A DNA stretch of 43,879 nucleotides from Bacteroidota bacterium (GTDB lineage Bacteria; Bacteroidota; Bacteroidia; Palsa-965): positions 1 to 43,879 of the forward strand of contig JADBYT010000038.1 in assembly GCA_020402865.1 (NCBI GenBank), given 5' to 3'. The notes under the pieces are model-generated. The model did not search any database. It had not been told where the DNA came from and saw only the letters and a program-made list of their open reading frames with translations. This document shows, in pieces, positions 27,388-34,308 of the stretch (positions are counted from its first letter, which is position 1; every line of letters starts with the position of its first letter). Made by a program: the position numbers and the translations under genes.

Positions 27388-27446
27388 AATTTCATTTTGG
27401 CCATAAATATATCTAAAACACTACTTATGGCCAAAATGAAATTATG
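27385..27446. repeat. Perfect 22-bp palindrome at the ATPase start
   Basis: Arm 27385-27406 and arm 27425-27446 are exact reverse complements over 22 bases with an 18-base AT-rich spacer. The left arm includes the ATPase start codon (27385-27387). The core TTCATTTTGGCCATAA and its complement are the same as in the palindrome at 25833-25881. Confidence 0.9.
27404..27435 (-). promoter_or_regulatory. Candidate ATPase promoter embedded in the palindrome
   Basis: On the minus strand TTTG (27435-27432, in the first arm) is followed after 20 bases by TATATTTA (27411-27404), one mismatch from the Bacteroidota -7 box. Transcription would start about 10 bases before the ATG. Both boxes touch palindrome arms, so a factor bound there would block transcription. 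Confidence 0.35.
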
Positions 27447-27457
27447 CCCTTTTTCGC

Positions 27458-28597
27458 TTACTCTTCCTCCTCTGCATTAAACATCACGCCCAGCAAGGCA
27501 TACGCGCCCGATGTAACAAACTTCGCATCGCGGCTCACACCTTCGGGCAGGCGCACTTCGGTGAGGCCGTTTGCGGTGGTGCCGGTGGTTATTTCTACTG
27601 GTGTAAAGCGGTTGCTGCCATCGGCAGTGAATACATACGCCTTGCCGCCGTAGCTAACCACGGCATTGTTGGGCAGTACGGTGGTTTGGTGCGCGCCGGT
27701 TTCGATTTCGGCTTTTACAAACATGCCGGGCAACAGGTGCGGATCTTCCTTGTCTAAATGCCCGTGTATGCGCACCGTGCGGTCGGCATGAATTTCGCGG
27801 CCGATGAGGAATACTGTTGCCGTGCGCACCGAATCGTCCTGCCCCTGAATGATGACGCGCACCGCCTGTCCTTCTTTGATGTAGGGCAAATCGGTTTCAT
27901 AAACCGTAAGCTCTACGTGCAGGTGCTCAGTGTCCACCAATTCAAAAAGCACATCGTTTGGTGCGGCAAATTTCCCCACGTTTATATTCACTTTGGTTAC
28001 GTAACCGCTTATGGATGCGGTGAGACGAATGCTTTTTGCAATACCGTTTGTGCGGATGCTTTCGGGCGAGAGGCCGAGCAGCTGAAGCTGTGCGGCTCCG
28101 GCACTGCTGCGGGCTTTGGCGGTAAGCATGGCGGCTTCGGCTTTTTCCATATCGCGGCGGGCGTTGATGTTGCCGCTGCTGAGTTCCTGCTGCCGCCTGT
28201 ACTCCGACTCGGCCAGCGTAAGCGCCGCAAAATCCTCGAGGTAGCTTTGTTGCAGTTTAATGTAGTCGGGATGCTCAAGCACGGCCAGCACATCGCCTTT
28301 GCGTATGCGCATGCCCTGCAGCATTTCCGTGCTTTTTACAATACCGCCCACCGGCACCGATACCGATACAAGATTTTGCGGCGGAGCATCCACCATGCCG
28401 TTGCAGCGTATGCTGCTGCCCATGCTGGCGGTTTGTAATGTGCCTGTTTCAATGCCGGCGGTTTTGAGTTGGTCGGCAGTGAGCGTAATTTCCTTTACCG
28501 AAGGAGCGGCAGTTTGTGTTTCTTCTGCTGGTTTTGATTTGCACGATGTGGCAATTATTGCCAGAAGAAAGTATGCAGACAATAAAATGGTTTTCAT
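27458..28597 (-). CDS. RND efflux periplasmic adaptor (membrane fusion) lipoprotein
   Basis: 379 residues. Lipoprotein signal MKTILLSAYFLLAIIATSCKSK with Cys near residue 19. The HlyD/CzcB-type layout is seen: a biotinyl-lipoyl-like half (VSVPVGGIVKSTEMLQGMRIRKGDVLAVLEHPDYI), a short alpha-hairpin (about 100-165), the second lipoyl half (ASISGYVTKVNINVGKFAAPNDVLFELVDTEHLHVELTVYETDLPYI), then the beta-barrel and membrane-proximal domain (VLPNNAVVSYGGKAYVFTADG). It joins the CzcA pump to the outer-membrane channel. It lies 11 bases after the pump gene and closes the operon. The His-rich N-terminal metal-binding extension of some CzcB proteins is absent; a separate His-rich protein is coded at the operon start. 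Confidence 0.92.
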   Translation of the reverse strand: MKTILLSAYFLLAIIATSCKSKPAEETQTAAPSVKEITLTADQLKTAGIETGTLQTASMGSSIRCNGMVDAPPQNLVSVSVPVGGIVKSTEMLQGMRIRKGDVLAVLEHPDYIKLQQSYLEDFAALTLAESEYRRQQELSSGNINARRDMEKAEAAMLTAKARSSAGAAQLQLLGLSPESIRTNGIAKSIRLTASISGYVTKVNINVGKFAAPNDVLFELVDTEHLHVELTVYETDLPYIKEGQAVRVIIQGQDDSVRTATVFLIGREIHADRTVRIHGHLDKEDPHLLPGMFVKAEIETGAHQTTVLPNNAVVSYGGKAYVFTADGSNRFTPVEITTGTTANGLTEVRLPEGVSRDAKFVTSGAYALLGVMFNAEEEE

Positions 28598-28608
28598 GGC
28601 AAAAAATT

Positions 28609-31600
28609 TTATAGTGTGCCGCAGAGGAAATTAAATTCCAGAGCAAGCTGATTGTTGGACTGAATGAGTTGCTGATGGCGAAGGCGAATGCTGAGCACTT
28701 GTGCCATGGCCTGCAGGTATTCGGTTTGACTGATGCTGCCGCTTTGCCGGGCAGCGAGCGCCTGTTTCTCCTGCAATTGGGCCTGTGGCAGGAGTTGCGA
28801 GGTGTAGAGCGCCAGCATGGTTTTGAGGCTTTGCCGCTCCTGTTCAAGGCGCAGCAGCTGCATTTGAAGTTCGAGACGCTGCTGGGCCTCCTGTTCCTGA
28901 GCCACGTTCTGCCCGAGCTTTGCCGCTTTGATGCGGGCTGCCTGTGCACCGGTGCCGAGCGGAAAACTCACACCCACGCGGAAACCATCAAAACGCTGGT
29001 CGTTGCCGATAAACACTTCCTGCCCGTTAATAATCTGGTAGCCGGTAATGCTCTGGTTGAAATAGCCGGCAGTAAGCTCAGGCATGAGCCGTGCTTTTTC
29101 GCTGCGTGCAGCCAGTGCGGCAACGGCTGTGGTTTGCTGCGCCAGCACAAGCTGCGGTGCTGTGGCAAGTTTGAGCGAATCATATACCGGCCAGGTTACC
29201 GGCGTTAATTCGCTGCCCGGGGGCGTGGTTACCGGCGAGGAAGAGCCGGTGAGGAGTTGCAGCATTTGTTCGGTGCTGCGTATTTCGGCCTGATGCTGCA
29301 TGAGCTGTTGTGCAGCCAGCATGCGTTCGCTGCGGGCCACGGTGGCTTCGAGCAGGGTGGCATCACCGGCAGTATAGCGGCGCTGCGCGGCATTTTCGTT
29401 GAGCTGAAGCAGGCTGTCGTGGCGGCGCAACAAGATTTCCTGCGCTTTCATGGCGGCCAGCAGCAGCCAGGTTTGTTTTACCTCGAGCACAAGCTGCTGC
29501 TGCGTAAGCTGCTGCGATGCCTGCTGCTGCAGTACCTGCGCCTGCGCCAGATGACGGTTGCTGATGAGCAGTGCGGGCGACACAATGCTTTGCGATACAC
29601 TGATCATATTATCGCGCAGCGGACTGTTGATGTTTCCCTGCGTGTACTCGGCCTGCGTGGTGCCGGGCGTGAATGTGGCGCGCACCAGTGCCTGCTGCTG
29701 GGCCACGGCGGCATTGGCGGCGCGCATTTTCGGACTTTGCCGCAGCGCCATCTGCACACACGAGTCGAGCGGCAATGCGGTTTGTGCGCTCAGGTTTGTG
29801 CTGCCGGAGAGCAACAGCACAGCCACAAGCAATGCGGCAGCGTGTTTGGTTTTCATGCGTATAAGATGTTTTTGTTCGATGAGCAGATACAACACCGGCA
29901 GCACCAGCAACGTAAGCAAAGTGGCGCTGATGAGTCCGCCGATAACCACCGTAGCCAGCGGCTTTTGCACTTCGGCTCCGGCGCCGTTTGAAACAGCCAT
30001 GGGCAAAAAGCCGAGTGAGGCTACGGTGGCCGTCATCAACACCGGACGTAAGCGCACGGCTATGCCACGGCGTATTACATTCAGCAAATCGTCGGGCAGT
30101 TCTTCGCTTTGCAGGCGGTTAAACTCGGCTACCAGCACAATGCCGTTGAGCACCGCCACACCAAACAGGGCAATAAAGCCCACGCCGGCCGAAATGCTGA
30201 ACGGCATATCGCGCAGCCAGAGCGCCACAATGCCGCCCACAGCCGAAAACGGAATAGCCGAGAAAATGAGCAGCGAATGCCGCACATTGCCGAAGTTGAA
30301 AAATAACAACAGTAAAATAAGCAGCAAGGCTACAGGCACGGCCACAGCCAAACGGCTGCGCGCTTCCACGAGGTTTTCAAACTGTCCGCCATAAGTAACA
30401 TAAAAGCCCGGCGGCATTTTTACCTGCGCATCAATTTTTCCGCGCAGTTCATTTACCACCGATTCCACATCGCGTCCGCGCACGTTGAAGCCAATGGTGA
30501 GGCGGCGTTTGGCATCCTCGCGCTGAATCTGGTTGGCACCGGTTTCGGTTTTTACTTCGGCCACCTGCGTAATCGGAACTTGCTGTCCGCCGGGTGTGGT
30601 TACGTACAATGCGCGCACATCATTGATGTTATTACGATGCTCCGCATCAAGACGCACCACAAGGTCAAAGCGGCGTTCGCCTTCAAACACCTGCCCGGCA
30701 GTGGCACCGGCAAAAGCGGTTTGCAGCGTTCGGTTCACATCATCCACATGCAAACCAAACACGGCCAGTTTTTCGCGCTGCACACGTACCACAATTTGCT
30801 CCAGCCCAGATACTTCTTCCACATACAAATCGCTGCAACCGTCAATGCCCGGCACGAGATGCGCAATGCGTGCAGCCACGGCAGTGAGTGAGTCGAGGTC
30901 TTCGCCAAAAATTTTCACGGCCACATCCTGCCTTGCACCGGTCATGAGTTCGTTAAAACGCATTTGTATCGGCTGCTGAAAACCAAATGTAACGCCGGGA
31001 ATAACGCTTAGTGCTTCGCCCATTTTTTCGGCAAGTTCTTCACGCGTTTCAGCCGATGTCCATTCGCTGCGATCCCTGAGTGTAATAATCAGATCGCCTG
31101 ATTCGATGGGCATGGGATCGGTGGGCACTTCGCTGCTGCCGATTTTGGCTACCACATGTTTTACTTCGGGGAAGTTGTTGCGGATAATTTTTGCAGCTTC
31201 GTTTGATGTGTTGATGGTTTGCTGCAATGAGCTTCCTTTAAGCAAACGCATTTCCACCGCAAAATCGCCTTCTTCAAGCGTAGGAATAAATTCGCCGCCC
31301 AATGTGCCAAACAACAGCACGGCGCCCACCAGCAAGGTTACGGCCGAGGAAATAATGAGCACCGGTCTGCGCAAGGCACGGTCAAGCAAAGGCAGAAAGG
31401 CTTTACGCACGACGCCAATCATTTTATCAGACAATGTAACCCTGCCGCTAATTTTTTTGCTGAGCAGCAGCGATGAAATGACCGGCACATAGGTAAGCGA
31501 AAGCAGGAACGCGCCGAGAATGGCATACGCTACCGTTTCGGCCATGGGGCGAAACATTTTTCCTTCTACACCAGACAGCGCCAGAATGGGCAGATACACA

Positions 31601-32970
31601 ATCAGAATAATCAACTCACCAAACACCGCCGAACGCATGAGCCGTTTGGCCGACGACTCCACTTCTATATTCATTTCAGACTGAAGCAAACGGCCGGGTT
31701 GCCGCAAATGCAAATGATGCAGCGTGGCTTCCACAATAATTACCGCACCATCTACAATTAAACCGAAATCAATTGCACCCAAACTCATCAGGTTGCCCGA
31801 TACGCCGGTAAGCACCATCATGCCAATGGCAAACAGCAGCGAAAGCGGAATAACAGAGGCCACTACCAGCCCTGCACGCAGGTTGCCGAGAAACAACACC
31901 AGCACAAAAATTACAATCAACGCCCCTTCGAGCAGGTTGGTGGTAACCGTGCTTACCGATTTATTTACAAGTGCCGTGCGGTCGAGGAAAGGTGCAACGG
32001 TTACGCCTTCGGGCAGGGTTTTGTTGATTTGTGCGATGCGTGTTTTTACTGCTTCGATTACCTGCGAGGAGTTGGCGCCCTTGAGCATCATTACTACAGC
32101 GCCTACGGCTTCGCCTTTTCCGTCGATGGTCATGGCGCCGTAGCGTGTGGCGCTGCCGAAGGTAACGGTGGCCACATCGCGCAGCAGCAGTGGTGTACCG
32201 TTTTCGTTGAGGCGGATAACCACACTGGCAATATCATCGGTGCTGCCGAAAAGTCCTTCGCTGCGAATGAACCAGGCTTTTGGTTCTTTGTCGATGTAGG
32301 CGCCGCCGGTGTTCTGGTTGTTGCGTTCGAGCGCGGTGAAAATATCGTTGAACGACACATTCATGGCGCGCAGCTTATCGGGGTTTACGGCTATTTCGTA
32401 TTGTTTGAGGTGACCGCCAAAGCTGCTTACTTCGGCCACACCTTCTACACCGATAAGCTGGCGACGCACCTGCCAGTCTTGCAGGGTGCGGAGTTCGGTA
32501 GCATTGTAGCGGCCTTCGTAGCCGGGCTTTACACGCAGGGTGTATTGATAAATTTCGCCAAGCCCGGTGGTCACAGGCGCAAGTTCGGGCGAGCCGCTGC
32601 CGGGCGGAATGGCCGAGCGGGCGGCAGGAAGGCGCTCGCTTATTTGCTGGCGTGCCCAGTAAATATCGGTCGATTCGGAGAACACAATGGTGACCACCGA
32701 AAGCCCGAAGCGCGAAATGGAACGTATTTCGGTAATGCCCGGAATGGTGGCCATGGTTTGTTCGACCGGGAAGGTAATAAGGCGCTCTACTTCCTGCGCG
32801 GCGAGCGAAGGGGTAACGGTAATTACCTGCGCCTGGTTGTTGGTAATATCGGGAACCGCATCGACCGGCAGCCGCGTAAGCGACCAGGTTCCCCAGGCAA
32901 TAAGTGCAAGCACAAAAAGCCCGATTACCAGTTTGTTCCGCATGGAAAAGCGGATAACTGCGTTTAGCAT
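28609..32970 (-). CDS. czcA: CzcA-type heavy-metal RND pump fused to a TolC-like outer-membrane channel
   Basis: 1453 residues. Residues 1-1038 are a complete HME-RND pump: MRNKLVIGLFVLALIAWGTWSLTRLPVDAVPDITNNQ at the first helix, the proton-relay helix GAIDFGLIVDGAVIIVEATLHH, and TGARQDVAVKIFGEDLD, which is nearer to CzcA (Zn/Co/Cd) than to CusA (Cu/Ag). At residue 1039 (ATG at 29856) a Met opens a full signal peptide, MKTKHAAALLVAVLLLSGST...LSAQ, followed by a TolC/OEP channel part of about 390 residues with long helical Gln/Leu-rich coiled segments (1064-1453). CzcA-channel fusions of this size are known in Bacteroidota as far as I recall. The internal signal peptide may let signal peptidase free the channel part after translation. 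Ends 11 bases before the adaptor gene. Confidence 0.93.
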   Translation of the reverse strand: MLNAVIRFSMRNKLVIGLFVLALIAWGTWSLTRLPVDAVPDITNNQAQVITVTPSLAAQEVERLITFPVEQTMATIPGITEIRSISRFGLSVVTIVFSESTDIYWARQQISERLPAARSAIPPGSGSPELAPVTTGLGEIYQYTLRVKPGYEGRYNATELRTLQDWQVRRQLIGVEGVAEVSSFGGHLKQYEIAVNPDKLRAMNVSFNDIFTALERNNQNTGGAYIDKEPKAWFIRSEGLFGSTDDIASVVIRLNENGTPLLLRDVATVTFGSATRYGAMTIDGKGEAVGAVVMMLKGANSSQVIEAVKTRIAQINKTLPEGVTVAPFLDRTALVNKSVSTVTTNLLEGALIVIFVLVLFLGNLRAGLVVASVIPLSLLFAIGMMVLTGVSGNLMSLGAIDFGLIVDGAVIIVEATLHHLHLRQPGRLLQSEMNIEVESSAKRLMRSAVFGELIILIVYLPILALSGVEGKMFRPMAETVAYAILGAFLLSLTYVPVISSLLLSKKISGRVTLSDKMIGVVRKAFLPLLDRALRRPVLIISSAVTLLVGAVLLFGTLGGEFIPTLEEGDFAVEMRLLKGSSLQQTINTSNEAAKIIRNNFPEVKHVVAKIGSSEVPTDPMPIESGDLIITLRDRSEWTSAETREELAEKMGEALSVIPGVTFGFQQPIQMRFNELMTGARQDVAVKIFGEDLDSLTAVAARIAHLVPGIDGCSDLYVEEVSGLEQIVVRVQREKLAVFGLHVDDVNRTLQTAFAGATAGQVFEGERRFDLVVRLDAEHRNNINDVRALYVTTPGGQQVPITQVAEVKTETGANQIQREDAKRRLTIGFNVRGRDVESVVNELRGKIDAQVKMPPGFYVTYGGQFENLVEARSRLAVAVPVALLLILLLLFFNFGNVRHSLLIFSAIPFSAVGGIVALWLRDMPFSISAGVGFIALFGVAVLNGIVLVAEFNRLQSEELPDDLLNVIRRGIAVRLRPVLMTATVASLGFLPMAVSNGAGAEVQKPLATVVIGGLISATLLTLLVLPVLYLLIEQKHLIRMKTKHAAALLVAVLLLSGSTNLSAQTALPLDSCVQMALRQSPKMRAANAAVAQQQALVRATFTPGTTQAEYTQGNINSPLRDNMISVSQSIVSPALLISNRHLAQAQVLQQQASQQLTQQQLVLEVKQTWLLLAAMKAQEILLRRHDSLLQLNENAAQRRYTAGDATLLEATVARSERMLAAQQLMQHQAEIRSTEQMLQLLTGSSSPVTTPPGSELTPVTWPVYDSLKLATAPQLVLAQQTTAVAALAARSEKARLMPELTAGYFNQSITGYQIINGQEVFIGNDQRFDGFRVGVSFPLGTGAQAARIKAAKLGQNVAQEQEAQQRLELQMQLLRLEQERQSLKTMLALYTSQLLPQAQLQEKQALAARQSGSISQTEYLQAMAQVLSIRLRHQQLIQSNNQLALEFNFLCGTL

Positions 32971-33037
32971 AAAAATGGGAATAAGTTAAACTGTGGAATA
33001 CCGCTGCGCACGGGCGAAGCGGGAAACAAAAAACAGT

Positions 33038-33406
33038 TTAAGCTTTGGGTGGCTGCCAGATGGCGGTGTGACAACCTTCGGGAATGAAGGTTTGGACAGG
33101 AATGCTGTAGTGTGCATACACTACGGGAATGATAAACGAGAAGTGCTGGATGAGCGGCTGATCAATAGGCGCTTCTACCACGTGGTTGTGGTGGTTGCCC
33201 TGAAAGGGAAGCTGGTCGTGCGAATGCGAGTGTTCGGAATTGCCGAAGTAATGATCGAGCAGGAAATTGGAAAAGGAGAGTGCGGGTTGTTCGCTGCTGT
33301 GTTCGGCATAATGCGAGAAAAGCATGGGCAGCTTCAATAACTCATGCGCCTCAGTAGTGCCGCTGAGGAAGACAAAAAGTAAAAGCCAGGCTGCAATGCG
33401 TTTCAT
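33038..33406 (-). CDS. Small His-rich secreted protein at the head of the metal efflux operon
   Basis: 122 residues from the ATG at 33406 (the frame opens four codons earlier with TTG). Sec signal peptide MKRIAAWLLLFVFLSGTTEA, mature start HELLK. The mature part has 13 histidines in about 100 residues, with clusters EHSHSHD and NHHNH, plus one Cys in EGCHT. No known enzyme motif. Such a protein could bind or buffer metal ions in the periplasm for the CzcA pump 67 bases downstream. TACCTTTG at 33423-33416 (minus) is an exact -7 box match but would leave almost no leader, and its -33 box is poor. Confidence 0.78.
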   Translation of the reverse strand: MKRIAAWLLLFVFLSGTTEAHELLKLPMLFSHYAEHSSEQPALSFSNFLLDHYFGNSEHSHSHDQLPFQGNHHNHVVEAPIDQPLIQHFSFIIPVVYAHYSIPVQTFIPEGCHTAIWQPPKA

Positions 33407-33506
33407 GGTGTAAAGCAAAGGTAGGGATTGATTGTGAACGGTGCAGGATTTTTATTGGTTTTTTGGAATACAGGAGGAATGGGTGCCTAGCCCTGACTGT
33501 AGCGGA

Positions 33507-33597
33507 AATGCAGCCGCAAAAAATAGTTGGTTGCTAACCTTCCGAGGTTTTAAGACCTCGGAAGGTTGAACTGGTTGTTGTTTTTTGCGGCTGCATT
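33507..33597. repeat. Nested double inverted repeat
   Basis: Outer arms AATGCAGCCGCAAAAAA (33507-33523) and its exact complement at 33581-33597 enclose inner arms AACCTTCCGAGGT (33536-33548) and its exact complement at 33555-33567, with a 6-base loop. The side strands (33524-33535 and 33568-33580) do not pair but look like direct copies of a GTTGGTTG/CTGGTTGTTG text. It lies between the phosphatase and efflux operons. It may work as a terminator of the phosphatase transcript, since a T run follows the inner stem, or be a dispersed repeat. Confidence 0.8.
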
Positions 33598-33664
33598 GCA
33601 GCGGAAGGCAGGAGCCAGACGGTTTTTAATAGCACCGGTAAGTTCGCTCCAAAACCCAATGAGA

Positions 33665-34213
33665 TTAGTAATTGTTAACCCAATTTGCCACTCCGGTTAA
33701 ATCGGGCATTGCAAAAATTGCCGTTTCTCCCTCCGGAATTTTATCGCCGATAAAGATGGCAAACATGTCTGCGTTGGAAGCAAAACGCAGGTCGCTGGCC
33801 GAATCGCCAACCATGAGTGCGAGTGAAAAATCAATTTCGGGAAAATCTTCTTTTGCTTTCAACGCCATGCCGATACCGGGTTTGCGCATGGGCGAATTTT
33901 CGTGGCTGAGTTGGGGTGCAAAATACACCGCATCAATTTTTACACCGGCTTCGGCAAAAGCGGCGTGCATTTTTTCGTGTACGGCAGCAAGATCAGCCTC
34001 GCTGTAAAGCCCTTTGCCAATGCCCTGCTGGTTGGTGACCACCACAATGCGGCCGAAGTGTTTTGACAGTTTGGCCACGGCCTGTGCTGCGCCGGGGAGC
34101 ATTTCAAACTCGCCGGGATGTTTTACATAATCATCCGGCAAACGGCGGTTTATTACGCCGTCGCGGTCGAGAAAGAGGGTCCACGATTTGTTGATGGCGG
34201 AAGGGTGCAGCAT
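33665..34213 (-). CDS. HAD-IIIA family phosphatase (GmhB/HisB-N-like)
   Basis: 182 residues. HAD motifs in order: LFLDRDGVINRR (nucleophile and acid/base Asp), VVTNQQGIGKG (Thr), MRKPGIGM (Lys) and MVGDSASDLRFA (metal-binding Asp). This pattern fits D-glycero-D-manno-heptose 1,7-bisphosphate phosphatase or histidinol-phosphatase. The Cys-rich zinc loop of GmhB before the RKP motif is absent (here APQLSHENSPMRKP), so it is a zinc-free member and the substrate is uncertain. No heptose or histidine genes are near. Cytoplasmic. It stands 95 bases after the propeller-protein gene, from which a terminator separates it. Confidence 0.88.
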   Translation of the reverse strand: MLHPSAINKSWTLFLDRDGVINRRLPDDYVKHPGEFEMLPGAAQAVAKLSKHFGRIVVVTNQQGIGKGLYSEADLAAVHEKMHAAFAEAGVKIDAVYFAPQLSHENSPMRKPGIGMALKAKEDFPEIDFSLALMVGDSASDLRFASNADMFAIFIGDKIPEGETAIFAMPDLTGVANWVNNY

Positions 34214-34255
34214 GTGTGTAAAGGTAAGGAGCCGGTGCGATTATCAGGAAAAATA

Positions 34256-34288
34256 CAAAGGGCTGTTCCGGTGAGAAACAACCCTTTG
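34256..34288 (-). terminator. Terminator of the BNR-propeller T9SS gene
   Basis: Stem 34256-34267 with 34277-34288 (12 bp, one mismatch: CAAAGGG...CCCTTTG), 9-base loop, followed in the minus direction by TATTTTTCC. Confidence 0.75.
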
Positions 34289-34308
34289 CAATAATTGGAT
34301 TTTTGCGG

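Larger units (their letters stand above)
25833..27446. mobile_element. Candidate ATPase unit bounded by matching palindromes
   Basis: One gene, about 1.4 kb, sits between two perfect palindromes that share an 18-base arm (ACTTATGGCCAAAATGAA). The unit is clearly more AT-rich than the nuo and efflux operons around it. There is no transposase and no clear target-site duplication. Whether it moves as a unit, or whether the palindromes are only operator sites, is open. Confidence 0.35.

Noticed and set aside
27162-27434. Second minus-strand ORF across the ATPase start (90 codons)
   Set aside because: It overlaps the Walker A region of the ATPase in another frame and shows no motif; a shadow.
32029-32967. 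Plus-strand ORF of 312 codons opposite the CzcA gene
   Set aside because: Antisense shadow; Gly/His/Arg-rich, no family pattern.
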